Under the pieces are notes generated by a model, which ran no database searches, was not told the origin of the DNA, and saw nothing but the letters and a program-made list of their open reading frames with translations. Of a stretch of 64,000 nucleotides of DNA, positions 44,096 through 56,075 are shown one piece after another. The stretch covers positions 2,069,727 to 2,133,726 of the forward strand of contig OY759261.1 in NCBI GenBank assembly GCA_963662155.1, given 5' to 3'. The position numbers and the translations under genes are program-made. This DNA comes from Lamellibrachia columna (lineage: Eukaryota > Annelida > Polychaeta > Sabellida > Siboglinidae). Each line of letters opens with the position of its first letter. Position 1 is the first letter of the stretch.

Positions 44096-44665
44096 TTCCA
44101 CAGAAGCAGTGTGAGTGATTCACAATAAACTCGGGAGAGAGTACAGAGAGCGCAGGCTGGGCTGTCTCTGTTGCACACGCATCAATCTCACCACAGACGT
44201 CGTCTTGCTGTGTAGTTTACTTTACAGACTTCCGTTGTGACGTCATGTCGTGTGTGTGAGCTTGGTGCGTGTGACTTAAGACACAACAACACTCCCGTTT
44301 CTCGCCCGGACTAATGGATTTCATATTCAAATACCGCGAAACGTGAATGTGATCTGTGGAGCGTAGTGGCGCAGTGGTTGGAACATCGGTCTCTCAATCG
44401 AGACCACCCACGTTCGAAACTTCTTGATGCCGTTTCGAAGCATGAACAATTTAGTTCACGCGTCGTTGCTACAGTTGACCTAGCTACATAAACGAGCACC
44501 TGTTATGAGACAGTGATGGATGTTATGTTAAATAATAGTGCAGTAATTGTTGCGTCCCTGAAAGCTTCCCCGAGAAGTCGGTATGGTGTTGGAAGAAACA
44601 GGTCTGTCAGGGGTGAGGTGGAAAGCGTTTTTCGTGGCCTTAATAATTATATTAGAACTTACCTT
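44096..44665 (+). mobile_element. Composite repeat with tRNA-derived SINE, copy 1
   Basis: The tRNA-like head at ~44357-44425 has an A-box-like agtggcgcagtggtt and a B-box-like acgttcgaaac around a tctctcaatcgagacc stem. The ~230 bp upstream (gacgtcgtcttgctg, cccgtttct.gc.cg.actaatgga) and the ~230 bp downstream (gagaagtcggtatggtgttg, gtctgtcaggggtgaggtgg, attagaacttacct) are shared with copy 2 at 47690-48260, so the repeat is longer than the SINE itself. Confidence 0.7.
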
Positions 44666-44784
44666 TATGTTTACCTTTGCCTTCGCTTTCAAAATTTTAT
44701 CTCTCCCTTGTGTCCTGTTAGCAACACACCGGTATGTGGCCTGTGTACTAAACACCACACCCGTTGAGTCAGTTATATATTACT

Positions 44785-44890
44785 TGTGCTGTGTTGTATT
44801 CACATCAACTTGTGTCATGTTGTATTCACATCAACTTGTGTTATGTTGTATTCACATCAACCTGTATTATGCTGTATTCACATCATCAGC
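44785..44890. repeat. 26-bp tandem repeat, 4 copies
   Basis: The unit is gttgtattcacatcaacttg plus tgtcat with one or two changes per copy. Confidence 0.9.
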
Positions 44891-45189
44891 AAATATGTTA
44901 ACTGAACAAATTGAATTAGATTATAGCTGTGTTTCATGATATATTGAATAAATTGGTGTCAATTACGCTGGAAATGTGTATGTCAATACCATCACAAAAA
45001 CAGTTCCATACCCAAATAGTTGGCTTTACTGAAATGATCCGGATCCTTCTTTTGCTATATGAAGTATTGTTTTGGTGGTTTGTTACTGTATTTGTTACGG
45101 TATTTCACCTGCTGATTTCAAAACTGTAACATGCCCAAGAACGAGCGGACCTGGGAAGAATCGTCGAACACTGAGTGAATACTGAGTGA

Positions 45190-46207
45190 ACACTGAGTAC
45201 AGTACACCTCCCGTCTACAGTACACCTCCCGTCTACAGTACATCTCCCGTCTACAGTACATCTCCCGTCTACAGTACATCTCCCGTCTACAGTACACCTC
45301 CCGTCTACAGTACACCTCCCGTCTACAGTACACCTCCCGTCTACAGTACTTCTCCCGTCTACAGTACATCTCCCGTCTACAGTACACCTCCCGTCTACAG
45401 TACATCTCCCGTCTACAGTACATCTCCCGTCTACAGTACATCTCCCGTCTACAGTACACCTCCCGTCTACAGTACACCTCCCGTCTACAGTACACCTCCC
45501 GTCTACAGTACTTCTCCCGTCTACAGTACATCTTCCGTCTACAGTACACCTCCCGTCTACAGTACATCTCCCGTCTACAGTACTTCTCCCGTCTACAGTA
45601 CATCTCCCGTCTACAGTACACCTCCCGTCTACAGTGCACCTCCCGTCTACAGTACATCTCCCGTCTACAGTACACCTCCCGTCTACAGTACATCTCCCGT
45701 CTACAGTACTTCTCCCGTCTACAGTACATCTCCCGTCTACAGTACACCTCCCGTCTACAGTACACCTCCCGTCTACAGTACACCTCCCGTCTACAGTACA
45801 CCTCCCGTCTACAGTACATCTCCCGTCTACAGTACATATCCCGTCTACAGTACATCTCCCGCCTACAGTACACCTCCCGTCTACAGTACATCTCCCGTCT
45901 ACAGTACATCTCCCGTCTACAGTGCATCTCCCGTCTACAGTACATCTCCCGTCTACAGTACACCTCCCGTCTACAGTACATCTCCCATCTACAGTACATC
46001 TCCCGTCTACAGTACATCTCCCGTCTACAGTACATCTCCCGTCTACAGTACACCTCCCGTCTACAGTACATTTCCCGTCTACAGTACATATCCCGTCTAT
46101 AGTACATCTCCCGTCTACAGTACATCTCTCGTCTACAGTACACCTCCCGTCTACAGTACATCTCCCGTTTACAGTACATCTCCCGTCTACAGCACACCTC
46201 CCGTCTA
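45190..46207. repeat. 18-bp minisatellite, ~56 copies
   Basis: The unit is agtacatctcccgtctac; the main variant has acc for atc. Being 18 bp long and stop-free, it is open in two plus frames (Y-S-T-[SP]-P-V and S-T-V-H-L-P) and on the minus strand (C-R-R-E-[MV]-Y). A plus frame starts with an ATG in the flank (45186) and ends at 46208; there is no promoter or homology evidence that it is a gene. Confidence 0.97.
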
Positions 46208-46689
46208 GCTCTCTCAGACAATCTTCGGGAGACGACGTCCTACGGCATCAACTAGACCACACATCTTGCTGGAATGGACTCGTAACATTCTGTCCACTCG
46301 CAAGTGTCATGATACATATATGTATCTATTTAAATTCTACGGCGATCCGCATATATCGGGTAACGTTGGCGCGTTAGCAAAAACTCACAGTGGTTCCTTA
46401 TCTCACATTTACCGCACACAGCGTACAGACGGCCGGGGTCGGTGCGCTTGCAAAAACTGTCACACTAACACTGTCACACATAATCGTCACTCTAACATCG
46501 TCAAAAATAAACCTCACACTGTAATACCGTCACACTAACGTTGTCACAATAACACCGTCACACAGACATCGTCCCGCCGAAATCTATTTAGCGCTGGAAG
46601 AAGCGCGGCTCCCTGGCGTCAACGGCGGCTAGGGCGGCTCGTGTATTGTTCATGAATCGGCCTCTGTTTGTCGTCGGTTGTGACGAGCT
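46208..46689. repeat. Flank with irregular CGTCACAC-type repeats
   Basis: 46455-46575 contains about ten diverged copies of a ~15-bp motif like taacaccgtcacac. The rest is anonymous. Confidence 0.5.
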
Positions 46690-47304
46690 CGGGACACTGA
46701 CCTCGTGCCGTACCCAGGACACTGACCTCGCGCCGTACCCGGGACACTGACCTCGTGCCGTACCCGGGACACTGACCTCGTGCCGTACCCGGGACACTGA
46801 CCTCGTGCCGTACCCAGGACACTGACCTCGCGCCGTCCCCGGGACACTGACCTCGCGTCGTACCCAGGACACTGACCTCGCGCCGTCCCCGGGACACTGA
46901 ACTCGCGCCGTACCCGGGACACTGACCTCGCGCCATCCCCGGGACACTGACCTCGTGCCGTACCCGGGACACTGGCCTCGTGCCGTCCCCGGGACACTGA
47001 CCTCGCGCCGTCCCCGGGACACTGACCTCGTGCCGTCCCCGGGACACTGACCTCGCGCCATACCCGGGACACTGACCTCGTGCCGTACCCAGGACACTGA
47101 CCTCGCGCCGTACCCGGGACACTGACCTCGTGCCGTCCCCGGGACGCTGACCTCGTGCCGTACCCGGGACACTGACCTCGTGCCGTCCCCGGGACACTGA
47201 CCTCGCGCCGTACCCGGGACACTGACCTCGTGCCGTCCCCGGGACACTGACCTAGCGCCGTACCCAGGACACTGATCTCGTGCCGTCCCCGGGACACTGA
47301 CCTC
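46690..47304. repeat. 25-bp minisatellite, ~25 copies
   Basis: The unit is gggacactgacctcgtgccg plus taccc; variants alternate cgcg/cgtg, tac/tcc and cagg/cggg. The 25-bp period shifts frame every unit, and all three minus frames are free of stops, giving three long overlapping artefactual frames. Confidence 0.97.
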
Positions 47305-47550
47305 GTCCAGAGGTAAGTACCGTAGCTCGCCGTCACAGCGACATCCAAAGGTAAGTACCGTAGCTTGCCGTCACAGCGACGTCCAGAGGTAAGTACCGTA
47401 GCTCGCCGTCACAGCGACGTCCAGAGGTAAGTACCGTAGCTCGCCGTCACAGCGACGTCCAAAGGTAAGTACCGTAGCTCGCCGTCACAGCGACGTCCAA
47501 AGGTAAGTACCGTAGCTCGCCGTCACAGCGACGTCTAAGGTTAAGTACCG
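47305..47550. repeat. 38-bp tandem repeat, 7 copies, each with a splice-donor-like core
   Basis: The unit contains gtcc.aggtaagtaccgtag and ctcgccgtcacagcgac; ggtaag starts at 47312, 47350, 47388, 47426, 47464 and 47502, with a mutated copy (ggttaag) at ~47539. It directly abuts the 25-bp array. Confidence 0.95.
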
Positions 47551-47689
47551 TAGTCTTGCTCTAAAGCCCGCCACACACATACCGATTCTTCAGCTGCCAA
47601 CGCGTTGGCGACTATTTTTTCATTTGGCAACTAAAGTGTCGTCGTTATGTATATGTTCTCCACCAACAGTTGACAACATATTTTGTAGA
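47551..47689. other. Spacer
   Basis: Short unique sequence, no feature. Confidence 0.3.
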
Positions 47690-48265
47690 AAATCATTGTA
47701 AAATATGATGATCTCTGACACAGGCTCGTAAATTCACGATGACGTGTAAGGAACGCACGCTGGGTTGTCACCCGCATCAATATCCCCTGACTGACGTCGT
47801 CTTGCTGCGTAATTGACTTTAAAGTGCCGCCTTCCGTCGTAGCGTCACATGTGGTCTTCGTATTATGTGAATTAAGACGAACCCGTTTCTTGCTCGCACT
47901 GATGGATTGGACAATCAAATAACGCGAAATATGAACGTGATATGTGTGGAGCAGGGGCGGAGTGGTTACCAGCTCTGACTCTCAGTCGAGACAACCCGGG
48001 TTCGAATTATCTCGCTATTGATTCAAAGCTTGGCCACGTTAGTTCAGTTCACTCAGCTACATATATGAGTATCTGTCAATATACAGTAATGTGTGTAAAT
48101 TGTGTGAATTAATAGTCTTCGTGCAGTAACTGCAGAGTGGATTAATGCTTCCCGGAGAACTCGAGTTGATATTGGGAGGAATAAATCTGCCAGGGGTGAA
48201 GTGGAAAGCGATTTGAACGGTCTCAACGACTTTATTAGAACTTACCTATATATGTAACAGTGATC
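47690..48265 (+). mobile_element. Composite repeat with tRNA-derived SINE, copy 2
   Basis: tRNA-like head at ~47945-48012: gagcaggggcggagtggtta, ctctcagtcgagac, cgggttcgaatta (B box close to consensus). The downstream body (gagaactcgagttgatattg, tctgccaggggtgaagtgga, attagaacttacct) and upstream body match copy 1 at 44096-44665. Confidence 0.72.
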
Positions 48266-48639
48266 ACCTGCCATTGCTGTGTCTTCAAGCCAGACCTGTC
48301 ACTTCTGGTCTTCAGGATTGAAACATCTGACCAGTATTATTGAAGATGAAATAGATTATTGTCGCGCTCGAGGCATTTGAAGCTAATTGGAAATATCATA
48401 GACGGAATGTTGCTTACAAGAAAGAAACACATACTCTGCGCGCAACGACAAAGACTGGGGTATAACAACAGCGCCGGGGTAACAGGGGTGACCCTTGCAG
48501 CAGTTACCCTGACGCTGGACAACACCCTGGGGGCTACGATGATTACAAGCTTCGTCACCAGTGATGTCAGTCGTCATGTTACAAGCGTGCAGCTCGGACT
48601 GGCAGTCATGTTGAGTTGTCAACGAATACTGACTTAACC

Positions 48640-48795
48640 ATCCAAGATAACAGCCCAGATTGCAAGTGGCCAAGGAAGCCATTGGCTTATCGAGAGTCCA
48701 CATATTTTTCATTGAAGTATAGCCCGCCCTTCGCTAATGCTAATGTGTGTCCTCTAGTTCTACTATCTTTCTTAAGCGAGAAGAAATATATGTAA
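48640..48795 (-). mobile_element. CR1-like LINE 3' end fragment
   Basis: ccagattgcaagtggccaag, gaagcca.tggcttatcgag and tcctctagttctactatctt match the left (3') end of the minus-strand CR1-like LINE at ~55090 and the copy at ~58830. Confidence 0.65.
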
Positions 48796-48907
48796 TATAT
48801 GAACGATAGGAGTGACTAAAACATAACCATTTGTAACTACAATTAAAAATATCACGCCAGTGGTTTACTAGGAATTTTTTTAACACACAGCATTTTAATT
48901 CATTCCA

Positions 48908-49098
48908 TGGGCTGCGCCATACTGATAGATAACCCTACGTGACGAGTGGCTGCGCCATACTGTTAGATAACCCTATGTGACGAGTGGCTGCGCCATACTG
49001 TTAGATAACCCTACGTGACGAGTGGCTGCGCCATACTGTTAGATAACCCTACGTGACGAGTGGCTGCGCCATACTGTTAGATAACCCTACGTGATGTG
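48908..49098. repeat. 38-bp tandem repeat, 5 copies
   Basis: The unit is ggctgcgccatactgttaga plus taaccctacgtgacgagt, at exact 38-bp steps from 48910. Confidence 0.95.
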
Positions 49099-51217
49099 TG
49101 TCTCGCAAAATTAAAATATATTTGTATATACCTATGTCTATACTTGCCCATAGGATATGGCCATGCTGTATGCGTCCAAACTCAAATTATGTAATATAAC
49201 TTGGCCTTGTTTACTAAACTAGTCCTCTTTCTGAATAACAGCACTTTTGTTTGAGACTTTGCATTGGTTCAGTGGGTGTGCATCACTTAATACGTCACGC
49301 GTAGTCTACATTACACGATTTTCATAAAACTATTCATGCGCTTATCGGTCGCGCTGGTTGACAAGTCAGCCTTCGTTCAATGGAAGAAGTGACCGGAATC
49401 TCCCACTTTTAGAACACATTCTGAGTAAACTACTGCCGTGATATTCTTGATTTTAGTTGCACATGGTTAGTTGTTATTTTCTGCTATAGGTACATAGCTC
49501 CAAAACCATGATTTTTTTTACCTTAAGGTATAGCTGGGGTGGCTATTATATGCTTGTCTTGAATTTATTAATTTCACTAGAAATTGCTAAGATAAATTAA
49601 CCATTTCTTCATAGACTGTAGTTGAAATACTATATAATATACCAGATTAAAAAAATTGGAGGTATTCATTTATTTGGTTATGTTACAAGCTATTTAAAAA
49701 CAATGTAAATGTGAAAAAATAGCCACTAAAAACAAAGTTTAATCGTTTTGAGGAAATCCCCAAAGGAATAAATGACATATATATAAATATGACAGTGTAA
49801 CTGATTATCGCAGATTTTGCTTAACATGAACCAATTATGTCTGCTACACCACCGTGAATGAATTAAGCAAAAGTTGAACGAGAGCCTAAAGTGGCAGTGT
49901 ATTTTTGATACAAACCCTTAACCAATCGTAGTTTACTGCTGTATCACGTTGCGTGCACGTCAGATGCGTTCATAAGCAAAATTGCAACGTCGTGAGTGTT
50001 GTAGTTTTTCTCAAACCATATTTTAACAAATTTCAACAAATGCTTGTTTTTGTGTTGAAATTTACGGTTTTTCACTGGCGTTTTATGTATTGTTGACTCA
50101 AACATAATGGCCATTTTTAATATTGACATGTCCCCTAAATTTTGCCGACATAATAGCCCATTTCTGTTCGTGTCAAATGCACGATAAACTTCGTTAACGC
50201 TGATATTTGCTGGTTTAAGTTGATGATTTAGTTATAGATGATTTCCAAAAAGACTGCATTTTTAAAGGATGGATTGGCGAAATATGACTTTAGTGTCGGG
50301 TGATTTTTTTGTGGTGTTGATATTTAGTTCAGTATATCCCAGCATGTTATGAAGAAAAAAATATAAAAAATCATCTGACACACTAGTTTCCCCAGCCAGC
50401 GAGTTCTACTTTATATGTTTCATGTACAAGAAAGGCGACTCCACCACCCCTATCTGAACGGCGGGGGTGATGGTATAGACAACATTCATATGGATAAATG
50501 TAAGCAAGACAGGCTGATATATCTGAAGCTGATAGCCATGTCTAAAATGTCTATGGTGCTTAGATGATATCAGGAGAGAAAGGGCAGCACACTTATAATG
50601 GACAGATCCAAGATTTTTAGTGGCAAAGCACATTTTTTTTTTTTGGGTCAAGGATTTATAGAAACATTACCTGTAAGAAGGAGGATGAGAGACGACTTAA
50701 ATGATGGGTTACAACTTGATTATGTATAAAATGTTCTGTGTGTACATAGACCAAGAAAAGAAAAACGAAAGCTGGGGTTTTGGAAAAGCTCATTCTTATA
50801 CTATTGCTGATGAATAATCTTGTTTATAGGTATTGCCAACATCATATTCAAGAGAATAGCATTTATCTTTAAACAGTGTAGGCAAATATAATAAACAAGT
50901 GACTAGTACAAAGAAAAAAACATCTTATACGCTCAATGATATGGAAGGAAGACTTTAAAAAGACAAAACATTCGAAAGGTAGAATATGATGTTGTTAAGG
51001 CTAAGGAAACAAGTCACAATTCTGGGATCAAGACTAATTTATTTAATTAGAAATGTTGACCAGGGCAGACTCCGGTCGCTAATTGGTGATTCCTAGGCCT
51101 GTTAGATGGAGCAACTATCACTAGGATTAACATAGCATAGCCATAGGCCTATAATCTAGATGCAGCCGACAGCCAAAAACACCAACACACTATAACTATA
51201 TTATAACTATATAGTCA
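49099..51217. other. AT-rich anonymous DNA
   Basis: About 2.1 kb without recognisable genes. Minus-strand frames at 49944-50129 and 50406-50651 have no motif or family resemblance I can name. Confidence 0.35.
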
Positions 51218-51344
51218 CTGAGAGAGGGAGATAGACAGACAGACAGAGACAGAGATATAGAGACAGAGAGGGACAGAGAGAGAGAGGGGGGCAGAGAGAG
51301 AGACAGAGAGAGGGGGGAGAGAGAGAGACAGAGAGAGAGGGAGG

Positions 51345-51407
<63 letters not shown>

Positions 51408-51420
51408 CGAGAGAGAGAGC

Positions 51421-51452
<32 letters not shown>

Positions 51453-51718
51453 TAGACAGACATACAGAGACAGAGATAGAGAGACAGAGAGGGACACAGA
51501 GAGAGAGACAGAGAGAGAGAGGGGGAGAGAGAGACATGGAGATAGAGACAGAGAGGGGGAGGGAGAAAGAGAGAGAGAGCGTGAGAGAGCGAGAGAGAGA
51601 GAGAGATAGAGCGCGAGAGAGACAAAGAGAGGGGGAGGGAGAGAGAGAGAGCGAGCGAGAGAGAGAGCGAGAGAGAGAGCGAGAGAGAGAGACAGAGAGA
51701 GAGGGGGAGGGAGGGAGG

Positions 51719-51749
<31 letters not shown>

Positions 51750-51848
51750 CGAGAGAGAGAGAGGGAGGGAGAGAGAGATACATACAGAGAGAGAGAGGGA
51801 GAGGGAGAGAGAGAGAGCGAGAGAGAGAGGGACAGAGAGAGGGGGAGG

Positions 51849-51905
<57 letters not shown>

Positions 51906-51915
51906 CGAGAGAGAG
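51218..51915. repeat. Long (GA)n-rich microsatellite
   Basis: Nearly pure purine on the plus strand: (ga)n with ggga, gcga and gaca interruptions that themselves repeat (for example gagagagcgagagagagagc). The Ser/Leu frames on the minus strand are artefacts. Confidence 0.97.
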
Positions 51916-52169
51916 TTTGTTTCTTTAATCATTTCGCTAACTATTGTCTCGTCAACCTTTGCTTTGATGTCTTCCTACAGCTGCCTTATACTATGTTCAG
52001 CATAATTTCTCTCATCGTTATTCACATTGTTTTTCAATGTTAAAGGTGTTCATTACTAGCGCATCGAATGGTGGACAGAACCAGTGGATGTATTCTTTCT
52101 TGTTATTATTTTGTATTCTATTTCTGTCACTTTTTCAAAATTTTTGCAAGAGATTCACCCAAACTTTCA
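51916..52169. other. Spacer
   Basis: AT-rich, no feature. Confidence 0.3.
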
Positions 52170-53425
52170 GTATAGTATGACCTAAATATCTTGGAGCAGT
52201 GGAGTGATAAGTGGTTATTAAAATGTCATCCTGACAAATGCAAACATAGGACTATTGGAAAAAAAATAATGCTGGGACAATTGAATATTTTATGACACTA
52301 AGCAACACCAAGCATCCGCTCGATACACTTGAAAAACAAAAAGACTCCTGGTGGTCATTATACAAAGCTTCTTTGATGATCACAATAATCATAATGTAAA
52401 CAAATCAACAAAGATGGCAACAATAATTCGAAGAACTTTCCAATTTCTAGACAAAAATAGATTCGTGCCATTGTATAAAACAGTGGTAAAAACACACCTT
52501 GACTACGCCATAGCAGCATGGCACCCAAACAAGACATAGCAGCCTGGTACCCAAACAAGATATAGCAGCCTGGTACCCAAACAAGATATAGCAGCCTAGT
52601 ACCCAAACAAGACATAGCAGCATGGTACCCAAACAAGACATAGCAGCATGGTACCCAAACAAGACATAGCAACATGGTACCCAAACAAGACATAGCAGCA
52701 TGGTACCCATACAAGATATAGCAGCCTAGTACCCAAACAAGACATAGCAGCCTGGTACCCATACAAGATATAGCAGCCTGGTACCCATACAAGACATAGC
52801 AGTTTGATACCCATGCAAGACATAGCAGCCTGGTGCCCATACAAGATATAGCAGCATGGTACCCAAACAAGACATAGCAGCATGGTTCTCAAACAAGATA
52901 TAACAGCTTGGTACCCAAACAATATATAACAGCCTGGTACCCAAACAAGACATAGCAGCCTGGTACCCATACAAGACATAGCAGCATGGTACCAATACAA
53001 GACATAGCAGTCTGGTACCCAAACAAGACATAGCAGCATGGTACCCAAACAAGACGTAGCAGCATGGTACCCAAACAAGACAGCAGCCTGGTGCCCATAC
53101 AAGACATAGCAGAGCAGCCTGGTGCCCATGCAAGACATAACAGACTGGTACCCATACAAGACATAGCATCCTGGTGACCATACGAGACATAGCAGCATGG
53201 TACCCAAACAAGACAGCAGCCTGGCGCCCATACAAGACATAGCAGAACAGCCTGGTGCCCATGCAAGACATAACAGACTGGTACCCATACAAGACATAGC
53301 ATCCTGGTGACCATACGAGACATAGCAGCCTGTACCCATACAAGAAAAAAACATATTATTGCAACAGAAAATGAGCAGAGACGAGCAACACAAGAATCAC
53401 CAGGTATGAGTAACGTAACCTGAGG
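52170..53425 (+). pseudogene. LINE RT C-terminal region split by a minisatellite
   Basis: Plus-strand blocks: WLLKCHPDKCKHRTIGKK (~52210-52260), TIIRRTFQFLDKNRFVPLYK (~52405-52480) and THLDYAIAAWHPNKT (~52492-52537). The next conserved block, HIIATENEQRRATQE (~53350-53395), appears only after an 800-bp minisatellite. In intact LINEs of this type these two blocks are a few codons apart. The copy lacks most upstream RT motifs and has stops. Confidence 0.72.
52508..53343. repeat. 26-bp minisatellite, ~32 copies, derived from LINE codons
   Basis: The unit is catagcagcctggtacccat plus acaaga, with variants such as aaacaaga and tgcaaga. The first unit coincides with the LINE codons for I-A-A-W-H-P-N-K (atagcagcatggcacccaaa), so the array grew from that coding segment. 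A few units are 24 bp. A ~120-bp segment (about 53090-53210) is duplicated at 53217-53335, including an extra agcag. Confidence 0.95.
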
Positions 53426-53609
53426 TGAGGTTAGGACGCATATGCCCATAATGGGACCTGTGATCTCTTGTGCGTATATGTCACGTGTGTTTGGTGGAAG
53501 TCGCTTTCACTGGACCGTTTTTTGGAATATCGCTGGAACTATAGTTTTTCAGTTGTTTCTTAAACGCGTCGCTCTGTGACCTACAACTGTCTCACTGGAG
53601 GCGTTTGTT
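53426..53609. other. Spacer
   Basis: No feature recognised. Confidence 0.3.
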
Positions 53610-53695
53610 CGACAACGGCGCGGTGGTTCGGCGGCTGGAGTGCCGGACTGTCAATCGAGACAACCAGGGTTCGAATCCACCTACAGCCTTTTCGA
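53610..53695 (+). mobile_element. tRNA-derived SINE-like head
   Basis: gcgcggtggttcggcggctg (A box), gactgtcaatcgagacaacc and agggttcgaatccacc (B box, consensus GGTTCGAATCC). Same type of head as at 44357 and 47945, but with a different or shorter tail. Confidence 0.7.
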
Positions 53696-54559
53696 AAATC
53701 GTTCACCCCACTAGAGATTTCCATTGTATGTGTCCGTGGTTTTTCCATTTTTGTGACAATCTATCCTCTTTCTGCATGTCTACGTCCTACATAAAATGGC
53801 GTCGAATCTCAGCAGCTACTGCAATGGAAACGGTGCGCCGACATATTGGACTGTTTTATTGTAAAAAGGGAATTTATGTTATGGCGGACAACTTCGATAC
53901 CCAAAAGGCTAGCTAGAAACAGGCTGTCCAACGACTATATTATATGATGTATCAATCGTAATTTCGCAGTGCTACATCCTTGAAAAAATACACTATGCAA
54001 TCATACACGGGCGAATGAATAACATCTGCGAGTTGGGCGTTCCCCGGGACAATAAACGGCGTCGCGGCACATTGCGGTGTTAAACATAATTATAAATGAA
54101 TGAACGTCTCTGACACAGGCTCGCACTTTCATAAACACTAGTCGACGGTGCGTTCTTTGAAGCCTTTTTGTACGGATGGGGTGTTCAAGATGGATAATGT
54201 GTTGCTTAATAATAAATTACTTTTTTTTTTCGACTTTCTTTATGGCGCTTTACATTGGATTGATGTGAGTGAAAGTACAGTCTCTCACACAGGCACGCGA
54301 ATTCACGAAGGGTGTCCAAAGAGTAGCCAAAGTAAACACTGTATGGCTGCGTAGGAAATTGCGTTAAGCTGTCGACTTTTTGGATGGCACCCGTAAATTA
54401 GGCTGACATGAGTGAAACCAAAATCGTATTTTGCCCATCTCCGTTGCTTGTTGCAACGTTAGATTATGTTAGGATTCACATCTATGTCTCCTGGTTGTCG
54501 TGAGAGCCGATTGCAACAAACTGTGCTTTAGGGTGTTTCTGGAACGATGTAATTTCACA
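53696..54559. repeat. Anonymous DNA with dispersed-repeat pieces
   Basis: tctctgacacaggctcg at ~54108, ggataatgtgttgcttaata at ~54190 and tctcacacaggcacgcgaat at ~54283 recur as related text at ~47705 and at 58400-58670. No gene supported. Confidence 0.4.
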
Positions 54560-55059
54560 CTTTCTTGTTAACAGTCACCCTCTCAGACATACACAAATGT
54601 ATTGCTATGGTGAGCGCGGGTATTGCACATGGATAGTGAGTTATTTGGAAAATTGAAATCAATTTGTTCGGTATAAAAATTGTAATTCAGACAAACTAAA
54701 TGTATGTTGTGGTGTTTCTCAAGGTTCTATTTCAGACCAAAGCTATTGATCGTCTACATGAATGACATTTGTAATGTTTCGAATGTATTTAAGTTAATTT
54801 TATTTGCTGATGACACAAACCTGTTTTACTGTGATAGTAATTTAAATAAACTTATCCGAAGGACAAACACAGAGTTGGATAAGCTGCATGTATAATTTGC
54901 TGTAAATAGGTTATCAATAAATGCTGCAAAAACAAATTACATGATGTTTCAAAATCGCAAACTGAATTCAAACATCTCCATAAAGATCAATACAGAAGCA
55001 CATGATAGAGTTAACGTCACTAACGTTTTAGGTATTCTGATTGATGACAAATTTTAACA

Positions 55060-55985
55060 ACACTATTTAACCAGATTGCCGTCCCAACCAACAAGTTCCA
55101 GATGGCAAGTGGACAAGGAAGCCACAGGCTTATCGAGAGTCCAACAATTATCTCATCTATGTGTAGCCCGCCCTTATCAAATATCAGGCAATTCTATTTT
55201 TAAGCATATTCACACTACTAGCATTAACACAATCATTTGGCAGTTTGTTCCATTCATTTATCATCCACTGTGAGAAAGAGTACTTTATCATCTCCAACCT
55301 ACACTGCTCCTTAACTAATGCTGCTTTGTGTCCTCTGGTGCTATGATGTTATGATGATGTTTCTGTCAACATCCTCATAACCATTCACTATTTTAAACAC
55401 TTCTATTTGGTCTCCTCTTAGTCTCCTGGTCACTAGTGTTATCAAACCACATTGTAATAAGCGACTTTCGTAACTAAGGTATCTCAATTCTGGAATAATT
55501 TTAGTTACTCTTCATTTTATTATTTCTAGCTTGTCTATGTCCTTTTTACGATATGTCTTTCATGCTTGAATACACTATTCCAAATGTGGTCTAACTATTG
55601 ATTTGTACAGGGGTACAATTAGCTGTTTCTCCTTATACATGATAGGTCTCCTAATTAGAATTTGATTTCCGTTCGAAGCAGCAATCCCACATTGCTCTGA
55701 AACTTTCATGTCAGCACTAAATGTTACTCCTAAGTCCTTTTCTTGTGTGGTTCTACCTAGTACAGCATCCATCATTTTATATTCTTCGTCCATGTTTCCA
55801 TGTCCTATGTGTATACAGTTACACTTCCCAAAATTGAATAACATTTGCCATTTTTCTGACCATTTAACTAATTTATCTAGATCATCCTGTAAACTTTGTT
55901 TATCTGTATCATTAGTAACCTTTCTGAATATTTCTGTGTCATCTGCAAATTTGAGTACTTTGTTAGATATGTCATCTTCCAAATC

Positions 55986-56075
<90 letters not shown>

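Noticed and set aside
44340..44430. Functional tRNA gene
   Set aside because: A- and B-box-like motifs are present, but the stems do not fold into a regular cloverleaf, and the segment recurs within a longer dispersed repeat, so it is SINE-like.
46588..47348. Gly/Arg-rich proteins on the minus strand
   Set aside because: Three overlapping frames are open simultaneously because of the 25-bp array; none has a distinguishing start or homology.
51196..51932. Ser/Leu-rich and Arg/Glu-rich frames
   Set aside because: These are translations of a (GA)n-rich microsatellite.
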